Shown: in pieces, positions 26,530 to 33,504 of the stretch
Position numbering within the stretch: the stretch's first letter is position 1
Layout of the letters: every line of letters starts with the position of its first letter
Source of the DNA: an uncultured Clostridia bacterium
GTDB lineage: Bacteria; Bacillota; Clostridia; Peptostreptococcales; Anaerovoracaceae
Assembly: GCA_934233735.1 (NCBI GenBank)
Contig: CAKQGQ010000017.1
Span: forward strand, 1 to 50,431
Reading direction: 5' to 3'
DNA: 50,431 nt
Notes under the pieces: generated by a model
Seen by the model: the letters and a program-made list of their open reading frames with translations, nothing else
The model's database searches: none
Told to the model about the DNA's origin: nothing
Position numbers and translations under genes: made by a program

Positions 26530-26558
26530 CCCCGCCAGAGAAATCCGGCGGGGTTTTT
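26530..26558 (+). terminator. Terminator of the rnf operon
   Basis: CCCCGCC (26530-26536) pairs with GGCGGGG (26547-26553), followed by TTTTTG. Thirty bases after the rnfB stop. Confidence 0.93.
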
Positions 26559-26559
26559 G

Positions 26560-26588
26560 TTGACAAATACTGAAGAAAATGCTATAAT
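26560..26588 (+). promoter_or_regulatory. Consensus sigma-A promoter of the toxin-antitoxin operon
   Basis: Perfect TTGACA (26560-26565), a 17-base spacer and perfect TATAAT (26583-26588). It begins inside the tail of the rnf terminator, and its -10 box lies in the left arm of a 41-bp palindrome. Confidence 0.9.
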
Positions 26589-26621
26589 CCAAATTACCTA
26601 ATGGGTAATTTGGATTATAGC
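26581..26621. promoter_or_regulatory. 41-bp palindromic operator of the toxin-antitoxin operon
   Basis: Two perfect 18-base arms (GCTATAATCCAAATTACC and its complement) flank TAATG. The left arm covers the -10 box and the right arm covers the likely transcript start, so a dimeric repressor bound here would block the promoter. The HTH-containing antitoxin encoded downstream is the natural candidate. Confidence 0.88.
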
Positions 26622-26634
26622 ATAGGAGATTACA

Positions 26635-27006
26635 TTGAAGTTAGAATACGGATCAGATGAAGTAAGGCGACAGTGTACAAATATAAAGGCTGCGGCTAAG
26701 CTATTTGGTGGAGACAGACAGCTTGCGCTTAAATTGCATTCAAGGATAAACGCTTTGGAACAAGCGGAAGTGATTCGAGATATTGTTGTGCAGCCAACAT
26801 TTCGCTTTCATGATTTAAAAAATAAAAATGGACGTAATCTTGAGGGCTTTTTTGCGATTGATGTAAAAACAAAAAAGGAGCCATGGAGAATTATTCTTCA
26901 ACCATTAGATATGGATGGCAATCCGTTTGCTCCATGCAATATTGATGAAGTGTCCGGAATAGTGAGGATTGTTGGAATTAGGGAGGTGAGCAAGCACTAT
27001 GAGTAA
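26635..27006 (+). CDS. higB: HigB-like toxin of a type II toxin-antitoxin system (RelE/ParE fold)
   Basis: 123 residues, starting at TTG 26635 six bases after AGGAG. The middle FRFHDLKNKNGRNLEGFFAI and the late PWRIILQPLD resemble HigB/RelE-type mRNA interferases, which cut mRNA on the ribosome. It is followed with an eight-base overlap by an XRE-family antitoxin, the toxin-first order of higBA. The DNA is AT-richer than the flanks, suggesting acquisition. Weak start and tight operator imply low basal expression. Confidence 0.78.
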   Translation: MKLEYGSDEVRRQCTNIKAAAKLFGGDRQLALKLHSRINALEQAEVIRDIVVQPTFRFHDLKNKNGRNLEGFFAIDVKTKKEPWRIILQPLDMDGNPFAPCNIDEVSGIVRIVGIREVSKHYE

Positions 27007-28078
27007 CTATATAGAATATAAAGAAAAAGCTGCATTTCATCCCGGTTATTATATTAAAGAAATTGTTGACGATAGTGGTCTAACACAGGAAGATTTTGCG
27101 AAAAGGTTAGGGACAACACCGAAGAACCTTAGTCTTTTAATCAGAGGCGAGCAGAGTATATCTATAGACATTGCAATGAAATTATCGAGGCTGCTGGGGA
27201 CGAGTATAGCCTATTGGTTAAATCTTCAAAAAGCATATGATGCACTAATTGCGGAGTTCAAATCTGAAGAAGAATTAGCTGAGGAGCGGATTATATTTAA
27301 TAATATTGAATATAATTATTTTAGAGACAACTTTGGGCTGCCTGATATTCCAAGGAAAAGAGATAGGCAGATAGAATATGTTCGCAGATTTTTACAGGTT
27401 TCAACATTATCGGTTCTGAAAAAACCTGATATGGCAGCTAACTTTAGAAGTGCTTCTTCGAAAATAGAACAGTCAAATACGATTAAAGCGAATATTATGG
27501 TGCAGATCGCGGCCAATGAAGCACTTGAATGTGATGCACCGAGGTTCAATAAAAAAGAATTCGAAAAGGCAAGCGAATATGCTTTGTCGCTTACGAAGGA
27601 TCATGCAGATTTTTACCCTAAAATTAAAGCGGCTTTTTTTGATGCAGGTGTAATCTTTGTTATATTGCCAAATATTTCAGGTTCTAAAATTAATGGTGCT
27701 ACTAAAAAAGTTGGTGATAATGTTGTTTTGATGGTTAATGATAGAAGACTATATGCAGATTCGTTTTGGTTTACGCTCTTTCACGAAATCGGTCATATTA
27801 TGAATGGAGATTATGGAATATCTTTTGATAAGGAGAGTGGGGAACTTGAAGAAAAGGCGAATGAGTATGCGAGAGAGAAGTTGATTCCTTCTGAGCGGTA
27901 TAGCGAATTTATAGCTAAAAGGTGTATTACCCCTCAATCAATTAGGAAATTTTCGGAAAGTATCAATCGAGATCCGGGAATTGTCTTGGGAAGGCTTCAA
28001 AATGACGGTTTGGTAGCATATAATGACCGTCGAATGCAGGCTCTAAAAAGCCGGTACAAAATACGAATTGAAAAATAA
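26999..28078 (+). CDS. higA: HigA-like antitoxin fused to an ImmA/IrrE (M78-type) metallopeptidase domain
   Basis: 359 residues, far longer than a plain HigA (about 100). Residues about 14-75 form an XRE helix-turn-helix (GLTQEDFAKRLGTTPKNLSL, then AMKLSRLLGTSIAYWLNLQ). The C-terminal half is an ImmA/IrrE-like domain with the zinc motif H262-E263-x-x-H266 in LFHEIGHIMNG and a downstream acidic helix (EEKANEYAREKLIP). It should neutralise the toxin and repress the promoter at the palindrome upstream. The protease could cleave the antitoxin itself or a partner to release the toxin; that is inference. AT-rich like its partner. Confidence 0.85.
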   Translation: MSNYIEYKEKAAFHPGYYIKEIVDDSGLTQEDFAKRLGTTPKNLSLLIRGEQSISIDIAMKLSRLLGTSIAYWLNLQKAYDALIAEFKSEEELAEERIIFNNIEYNYFRDNFGLPDIPRKRDRQIEYVRRFLQVSTLSVLKKPDMAANFRSASSKIEQSNTIKANIMVQIAANEALECDAPRFNKKEFEKASEYALSLTKDHADFYPKIKAAFFDAGVIFVILPNISGSKINGATKKVGDNVVLMVNDRRLYADSFWFTLFHEIGHIMNGDYGISFDKESGELEEKANEYAREKLIPSERYSEFIAKRCITPQSIRKFSESINRDPGIVLGRLQNDGLVAYNDRRMQALKSRYKIRIEK

Positions 28079-28081
28079 GCT

Positions 28082-28130
28082 AAAAGAATTAACTCCAAAG
28101 TAATTAACTTTGAAGTTAATTCTTTTTTAA
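28082..28130. terminator. Bidirectional terminator between higA and the flavin gene cluster
   Basis: Twenty-base arms (28082-28101 and 28107-28126) with one mismatch enclose five bases. A T run follows on the plus strand and an A run precedes on the same strand, so it can serve the convergent operon on the minus strand too. Confidence 0.85.
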
Positions 28131-28138
28131 GTAGAAAG

Positions 28139-28966
28139 CTACAAATAAAAGCTGTTTTCGGCGCGTCTGCCGCCGTACATGGCTTCCAGCTCTTCTTTAT
28201 GATAAAGATAGCCTGTGTCCGTAAAGAGTTTCGCTCTTTGCGGGCATTTTTTTATGCAGGCGCAGCATTTAATGCAAATTCCGGGCGTCTGTGTGCAGTC
28301 GGCACGGTCGATTGCGCCCATCGGACACACTTCGCTGCACAGTCCGCAGCGGGTGCAGACTTCGGTTGTAATCGGTTTTACCTTACGGATGTCGATAAAA
28401 GCACCGTGACGGTCGCGAGGCTGATAATAAGCGGCATTCGGGTCGCCGTCAACCTTGATTGGACAGATAGGTTGACAGAAAGCGACCGCCTTCACCACCT
28501 TCCCGAAGACGGAAAGGGCGAAGTTTTCTGCCTCTTTTAAGTCGTTTTCGTCCGGTCTGCCGCCGCCGAGCGTGTTTGAGAAGGAGTGTTCGCAGGAAAA
28601 AGCAGCGGCTGCAATCGTATGAAAATCGTGAGACTCCAGCAGGACGCAAAGCTCAGCAAGCGAATTGTCAAAAGCGCGATTGCCAAAAGTGACAATCGGG
28701 ACGGCATAAGCACCATTGCCTGCCATAGTGTCTAAATACTTCAGCAGCAGATTCGGAAGCCTGCCTGCATAGGTTGGACATCCGAAAACCACAAGGTCTG
28801 TTTCCGAAAGTGACGGGAAGGTTTCACGCGCCGGCGGCAGAGTGAAATCATATGCGCTGACTTCCACGCCGCAGCTTGCAGCCATACAGTCCGCAACCGT
28901 TGTCACAATTTTTTCCGTCGTGCCTGTCGCACTGAAAAATATTTTCCAAACTCTTTTGATTTCCAT
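28139..28966 (-). CDS. EFR1-type flavodoxin-ferredoxin fusion protein
   Basis: 275 residues. The N-terminal part is flavodoxin-like (FFSATGTTEKIV as FMN phosphate loop; VVFGCPTYAGRLPN), about residues 1-165. The C-terminal part has two [4Fe-4S] motifs, CTRCGLCSEVCPMGAI and CIKCCACIKKCPQ. AAAGGA precedes the ATG at 28966. Such proteins shuttle single electrons between low-potential donors and acceptors. It is the last gene of a minus-strand set with a Gx transporter and a NusG domain II protein. A role beside the Rnf complex or another flavin-based chain is likely but not proven. Confidence 0.86.
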   Translation of the reverse strand: MEIKRVWKIFFSATGTTEKIVTTVADCMAASCGVEVSAYDFTLPPARETFPSLSETDLVVFGCPTYAGRLPNLLLKYLDTMAGNGAYAVPIVTFGNRAFDNSLAELCVLLESHDFHTIAAAAFSCEHSFSNTLGGGRPDENDLKEAENFALSVFGKVVKAVAFCQPICPIKVDGDPNAAYYQPRDRHGAFIDIRKVKPITTEVCTRCGLCSEVCPMGAIDRADCTQTPGICIKCCACIKKCPQRAKLFTDTGYLYHKEELEAMYGGRRAENSFYL

Positions 28967-28989
28967 AACACATCTTCCTTTCTGAATTT

Positions 28990-29559
28990 TCAGCGAATAT
29001 CCGCCGGAAGTCTCTTTTCAATAATATAGGAAAGGATGCCGATGAGGATGCCTCCAATCAGACCTGTAAAAAGCAGGACCGAAAAGTAACTCATCAAAGC
29101 AACATTCGATACGATGAAGCAAGCGGCAATCAGCTGACCAAGGTTGTGCGCCACGCCTCCGGCCATGCTCACGCCGACCATGCTGAACAGCCCGGTGCGC
29201 TTGAGAAGCGCCATTACAACGAGACTTAAAATGCCGCCGGCAAAGGAGTAAATCATGCCGAACACCCCGCTGAACAAAAGCCCCGCGATTACGATGCGGA
29301 CGCAGTTAATCGAAAAGGCATATCGAAATCCCATGCGGTATAAGGCAATCAGAATCACCAGGTTGGCAATACCGAGCTTTACGCCAGGAATCGGTACAGG
29401 AATCGGAATTAAAACCTCCACATAGGAGAAGATTAAAGCCAAGGCCGCAAACATCGCCGAAAAAGCCAGGCGGCGGGTTTTCGCCACGCGGATGTACTCG
29501 TCGGAAACTGACTGCGCGCGGCCGCTGCGCGTTTTATCTCGTTTAGCCGGAGATGACAT
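28990..29559 (-). CDS. Gx transporter family membrane protein (heptaprenyl diphosphate synthase component I-like)
   Basis: 189 residues from the ATG at 29559, chosen because AGGAGG stands eight bases ahead; another ATG six bases upstream is too close to it. About five to six membrane helices. The signature IPIPVPIPGVKLGIANLVIL is typical of the family (PF07456), which resembles S-components of ECF transporters despite its isoprenoid-synthase name. It overlaps the NusG domain II gene by 17 bases. With ApbE next door it probably serves flavin or quinone-linked extracytoplasmic redox chemistry. Confidence 0.82.
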   Translation of the reverse strand: MSSPAKRDKTRSGRAQSVSDEYIRVAKTRRLAFSAMFAALALIFSYVEVLIPIPVPIPGVKLGIANLVILIALYRMGFRYAFSINCVRIVIAGLLFSGVFGMIYSFAGGILSLVVMALLKRTGLFSMVGVSMAGGVAHNLGQLIAACFIVSNVALMSYFSVLLFTGLIGGILIGILSYIIEKRLPADIR

Positions 29560-29923
29560 CGACATCACCTCCTTTTGGATTCTCTTCAGAATCCGAACGA
29601 ATCTGAATGATGACTTTGTTCGGAAGGCAGGCAATGCTGTCTTTGGTCTGTGAAATTGCTCCTGTGTGCACGCAGACCTGATTTTCACAGGACGAAGAAG
29701 TCATTGAAACCTTACCGTCTTTTATGGTAATATGGTTAGAGCGACCTTGGCGGTTCACATCAATCTCGCGGTCTTCGGACAGAGAATAAATGCCGAAAAT
29801 TTCGCCGTCTGCGGTAATGACAACCTCATTTCCCGTTTGACTTGCGAAAAGAGAATACCAGGAGACGAAAAGACCGACAAGAATAATCGCTATACATAAA
29901 ACAATATCTGCTTTTTTAATCAT
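29543..29923 (-). CDS. NusG domain II-containing exported protein
   Basis: 126 residues. One N-terminal membrane anchor (about 7-27) and a small beta-rich extracytoplasmic domain with the family motif SSCENQVCVHTGAI and then ACLPNKVIIQI (PF07009). It is not a transcription factor despite the name. The gene is regularly found with apbE and the Gx transporter in anaerobic Firmicutes, as here. The two cysteines could be redox-active or bind a cofactor. The start codon lies only 30 bases from the divergent apbE start. Confidence 0.82.
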   Translation of the reverse strand: MIKKADIVLCIAIILVGLFVSWYSLFASQTGNEVVITADGEIFGIYSLSEDREIDVNRQGRSNHITIKDGKVSMTSSSCENQVCVHTGAISQTKDSIACLPNKVIIQIRSDSEENPKGGDVDVISG

Positions 29924-29953
29924 ATAAACTCCCTATGAAAGGTTGAATAAACT

Positions 29954-31099
29954 ATGAAAAATAAAATATCAAAGACATGCCCCGCAGCAAAAAAGCTTTG
30001 CGCGCTGGCGATTGCCTTAATCCTTATTATATCACAAACTGCATGCACCGAAAACCAAAAAAACAATGCAAACACGGGCGTAAGCAAGACCGGATTTTAT
30101 TTGGATACAATCTGTACGATTACGATTTTCGGCGTGGAAGATTCGAACGGAGAGTTTTCGCAACTTTCGGAGGACGAGCTGAATCAAAAACTACTGCTGA
30201 TGATTACGGATGCCTTTCAGCTCTGCGATAAGTATGAAAAAATGCTGAGCAAAACAATCGAAACTTCCGACATCGCACGCATCAACGCAGCAGGCGGGAA
30301 AGCTGTAAAAGTCAATGATGAGACTATCGAGGTAATTCAGAAAGGAATCCGGTACGGAGAACTGTCGCAGGGCGCCTTCGATATTACCATCGGTAAGGCG
30401 ACCGACCTTTGGGGCTTTCGAGAGGCTGAGGCAGGTGCGGAAACAGAAAGCGGCATGAGTGGACAGGTTCCGGATGCGGATGTGCTGGCGGAAACGATGA
30501 AGCATGTAGATTGGAGCAAAGCTAAGATCAAGGGAAATACGGTTCAGCTGGAAGATCCGGAAATGGAGCTCGACCTTGGCGGAATTGCAAAAGGATATAT
30601 CGCGGACAAGGTGACACAGTTCCTTGAAGCTGCAGGCGTGACAAGCGCGATTGTTGACCTTGGCGGCAATATTGTTGCGATTGGCGGAAAGGCAGGCACT
30701 CTGATTAATGCAGAAGGCGAGCCGACTGCATTTAAGATCGGAATTAAAGACCCGCAGTCTGCAAGCGGCGGATTAATCGGCACAATCCCAGCTGCCGATA
30801 AAACGGTTGTAACCTCCGGAACATACGAGCGCTATTTTGTCGCCGATGGAAAGAAATATCACCATATTTTAGACAGTAAGAGCGGTATGCCGACCGATAC
30901 GGATGTTTTATCCGTTACAATTATCTCAGAGAAAGGCCATTCCGCGGACTGCGACGCGCTGTCGACAAGCTGTCTGGCGCTGGGCGTTGAAAAGGGAGTG
31001 GCTCTGGTTCAAAGCATTGAGGACACTGAAGCAATCTTTGTGGATACCGATGGACAGATTCATCTGACATCAGAGGAAATCGGCTTCGAGAAGAGCTGA
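29954..31099 (+). CDS. apbE: FAD:protein FMN transferase (ApbE), lipoprotein
   Basis: 381 residues. A lipoprotein signal peptide ends at SQTAC (C31). Typical ApbE motifs follow: FYLDTICTITIFG, the LDLGGIAKGYIADK block, then YHHILDSKSGMPTDTDVLSV and DCDALSTSCLALG with the metal-binding aspartate and threonine. The enzyme moves FMN from FAD onto threonine of target proteins outside the membrane. RnfD T162 and RnfG T166, encoded 6-7 kb away, are the evident targets. Divergent from the NusG domain II/Gx/EFR1 genes. Confidence 0.95.
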   Translation: MKNKISKTCPAAKKLCALAIALILIISQTACTENQKNNANTGVSKTGFYLDTICTITIFGVEDSNGEFSQLSEDELNQKLLLMITDAFQLCDKYEKMLSKTIETSDIARINAAGGKAVKVNDETIEVIQKGIRYGELSQGAFDITIGKATDLWGFREAEAGAETESGMSGQVPDADVLAETMKHVDWSKAKIKGNTVQLEDPEMELDLGGIAKGYIADKVTQFLEAAGVTSAIVDLGGNIVAIGGKAGTLINAEGEPTAFKIGIKDPQSASGGLIGTIPAADKTVVTSGTYERYFVADGKKYHHILDSKSGMPTDTDVLSVTIISEKGHSADCDALSTSCLALGVEKGVALVQSIEDTEAIFVDTDGQIHLTSEEIGFEKS

Positions 31100-31137
31100 T
31101 TATCGGCAGCGTCCGAGGCGGACGGAGCGCCGGAAGG

Positions 31138-32574
31138 CTATGCTTCCGATGCCCATAGCACAGTCAGCTCGTGAATCAATGAATCAATTTGAGCAAGCGG
31201 AATTTGGCTGTAGTAAAAAATTAAAGCGCTGGTTTCCTGGTCGGTGATTTCCGACAGCGGAACCATTTGAAGGCCGAGTGACTTTGCCTCTTCGCAAAGC
31301 CGCTCGGCTTTTTTCGCAGAGCGGACTTTTACGGTCAGATTGATGCCCGAATGCGTGTCAATCGGCGTGATGATGCCTTTGCCGTGTGCAGCGAAGGACT
31401 GAAGCACGGTTTGCAGTTTTTGGGAATACAGGCTGCGGAGCTTGCGGATTCCGGTGTAGTAATAACCGTCCTCCATGAAAAAAGCCAGTGTGAGCTGCTC
31501 GGATTTCGAACAGGTCTGTGTGTACTGATGCTTGATGCTGCGGAAGATTTCCGCCATATTTTCAGGAAGCACCATGTAGGAAATTTTCACTGCGGGAAAA
31601 AGGGTCGATGAAAATGTCCCCAGATAGACCACACAGCCGCGGCTGTCCAGACCCTGAAGCGCCGGGACAGGCTTGCCGAAGTAGCGAAGCTCGCTGTCAT
31701 AATCGTCCTCGATGACGATGCTGTTGTTCTCAGCCGCCCAGTCTAAAATTTCATATCGGCGCCCAATTGGCATGACTGCACCTGTCGGAAACTGATTCGA
31801 AGGATTGACATAGACCGCAGACGGGATATTCGTCGGAAGCTTGGCAATTTCAATTCCGTCCCGGGCAACCGGAATGTGGGAAATCGTAAAACCGGCATCT
31901 CGGAACATGCTTTGTACAGGAAGATAACCCGGCGCTTCCAGCGAAACGAGACGGATTCCCATTTTCAACAGGATACGGGAAAGATGACTGGTAATCTGCT
32001 GTGTTCCGGCGCCGACAACAATTCGCTCAGGACTTGCGGTAACGCCGCGGGAAGCATAGAGGTATTTCGCAATTTCAAAACGCAGCGCAGCCTCGCCCTG
32101 CGGGTCGCTCTCAAACAAAAGAAGGTCAGAATACTCATTGAAAACCCTCGCCGCGCATTTTTTCCATTTTACGAAGTCGAAGCAGCTTGAGTCCGTGATA
32201 TAGGCGGAAGGCTGGAAAGTGAAACCTCCCATTTCCGGAAAGGCAGAAGCGGACTCAGGTACTGCAGGAGATGCAGATGCGGCAGCATTAATATTTTCGG
32301 TGGCGGATGAAACGGCGGAAAGCGGAGAAATCTCCGCGATATAGTAACCGGACTTTGGCCTGCTGATGATGTAGCCTTCCACGAGAAGCTGATTATATGC
32401 CAGTTCGGCTGTTGTGATGCTGAGCCCTAAATCGCGGGAAAGCGTACGCAGCGACGGTAGCTTTTCACCGCTCTTCATTTCCCCGGAAAGAATCTGCTGC
32501 TTGATTGCGTCATATAACTGTAGATATAAGAACTTCTCATTGCTGGCGTTTTGATCCAGGAAAATCGGCTTCAT
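31138..32574 (-). CDS. MocR-type GntR regulator with aminotransferase-like domain lacking the PLP lysine
   Basis: 478 residues; GGAGGTT precedes the ATG at 32574. GntR winged helix at about 15-82 (GEKLPSLRTLSRDLGLSITT), a linker rich in Ala/Ser (85-125), then a fold-type I aminotransferase domain. It keeps substrate and PLP-binding landmarks (VEDDYDSELRYFG, VYVNPSNQFPTGA). The stretch normally reading TFSKTLFP reads TFSSTLFP, so S323 replaces the Schiff-base lysine. PLP could be bound non-covalently or another effector used. The target is unknown; it is the convergent neighbour of apbE and lies downstream of a redox gene. Confidence 0.88.
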   Translation of the reverse strand: MKPIFLDQNASNEKFLYLQLYDAIKQQILSGEMKSGEKLPSLRTLSRDLGLSITTAELAYNQLLVEGYIISRPKSGYYIAEISPLSAVSSATENINAAASASPAVPESASAFPEMGGFTFQPSAYITDSSCFDFVKWKKCAARVFNEYSDLLLFESDPQGEAALRFEIAKYLYASRGVTASPERIVVGAGTQQITSHLSRILLKMGIRLVSLEAPGYLPVQSMFRDAGFTISHIPVARDGIEIAKLPTNIPSAVYVNPSNQFPTGAVMPIGRRYEILDWAAENNSIVIEDDYDSELRYFGKPVPALQGLDSRGCVVYLGTFSSTLFPAVKISYMVLPENMAEIFRSIKHQYTQTCSKSEQLTLAFFMEDGYYYTGIRKLRSLYSQKLQTVLQSFAAHGKGIITPIDTHSGINLTVKVRSAKKAERLCEEAKSLGLQMVPLSEITDQETSALIFYYSQIPLAQIDSLIHELTVLWASEA

Positions 32575-32683
32575 ATTTAAATAACCTCCAAACTGTACAT
32601 GTAAAAATAATCAAAATTGTATATTTTAATAATAACACATCTGGCGGATAATTACAATATACGGGTAAGAGGATGAAACAGCC

Positions 32684-32730
32684 AAAAAAATATGACAGCC
32701 CCTGCAAGAAGCAAGAGCTGCCATATTTTA
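32684..32730 (-). terminator. Terminator of the C_GCAxxG_C_C gene (minus strand)
   Basis: On the minus strand, arms AATATGGCAGCTCTTGC and GCAGGGGCTGTCATATT pair with two mismatches around a tight loop and are followed by seven T residues. Confidence 0.85.
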
Positions 32731-32746
32731 GAGTTATGGGAATGAG

Positions 32747-33277
32747 TTAGTCTCTCTTTAATTTGCCTTCTACAATCATACGGCCAATCTTTTCTGCACA
32801 GTATGCAACTGCTGTCGCACAGTGGAAAGTGCCGTTGTGATCCATGTAGCCCTGGTCTCCTTCCGGAGTTTTCCAGTCATAAACAGCTCCCATGTTATGA
32901 ATCATAACTTCAGAACATAAAATGCCGTCGTATTCCTTGCGGAAGTCTTCTACGAGTTCACGAATCATAGCGTGACATTTTTCATAATCACCGCCCAGGT
33001 CGTTAATCGGTCTTCCGTAGCAAAGGCTGATTGCCCATGCAGCAGCGTTTAATGCACCGCAGGTTCCAAGGAGCGAACATCCGCATCCGCCTGCAATGCC
33101 GAAGCAAGCCTGAAGCATATCTTCCGTAATTCCTAAATCAGGGAAAGCAGTATATAAACCGTTTAAGCAGCTCTGAATACAGTTGCCGTAATCCGTTTCC
33201 GTCTGGAAACCCACATCCATGGCTTTCTTCACGAGAGCTTCTTTTTCTTCATGAGATAATTTCGTATAATCCTGCAT
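32747..33277 (-). CDS. C_GCAxxG_C_C family protein (probable redox-active)
   Basis: 176 residues from ATG 33277, which follows AAGAAGG; upstream in-frame starts lack a site. The family pattern is visible: NCIQSC (C33, C37), then GGCGCSLLGTCGAL and later cysteines in ISLCYG and near GILCSEV. These proteins (PF09719) are predicted to use cysteines in redox or metal chemistry, and their function is not established. It is divergently transcribed from a CoA-disulfide reductase/rhodanese gene, which fits a thiol-redox role. Confidence 0.85.
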   Translation of the reverse strand: MQDYTKLSHEEKEALVKKAMDVGFQTETDYGNCIQSCLNGLYTAFPDLGITEDMLQACFGIAGGCGCSLLGTCGALNAAAWAISLCYGRPINDLGGDYEKCHAMIRELVEDFRKEYDGILCSEVMIHNMGAVYDWKTPEGDQGYMDHNGTFHCATAVAYCAEKIGRMIVEGKLKRD

Positions 33278-33504
33278 ATCTATTCGCCTTCTTTCTTTTG
33301 CATTTACCGTTTTTGATATCATTCGCCTAAAACGGCAGATTGTAGCTACATTTTAATTTATATGGGTGTAAAAAACAAGCAAATCAAGAAAATAACAAGA
33401 TAATTAGCAAACGGGTAGATTGTAATCAGGTTTTGGAAATGGTACTATAATCTCAGTTAAACGAAAAAAGATGCCATATGGGCATTTGAGAGGGAGGAAA
33501 TAAA
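33278..33504. promoter_or_regulatory. Divergent promoter region with a repeated AGATTGTA element
   Basis: 227 bases between two divergent redox genes. TATAAT (33446-33451) is a likely -10 box for the rightward gene. AGATTGTA occurs twice, at 33337-33344 and 33417-33424, exactly 80 bases apart. The second lies where the -35 box would fall, so it could be a shared operator. No further gene is visible. Confidence 0.5.
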
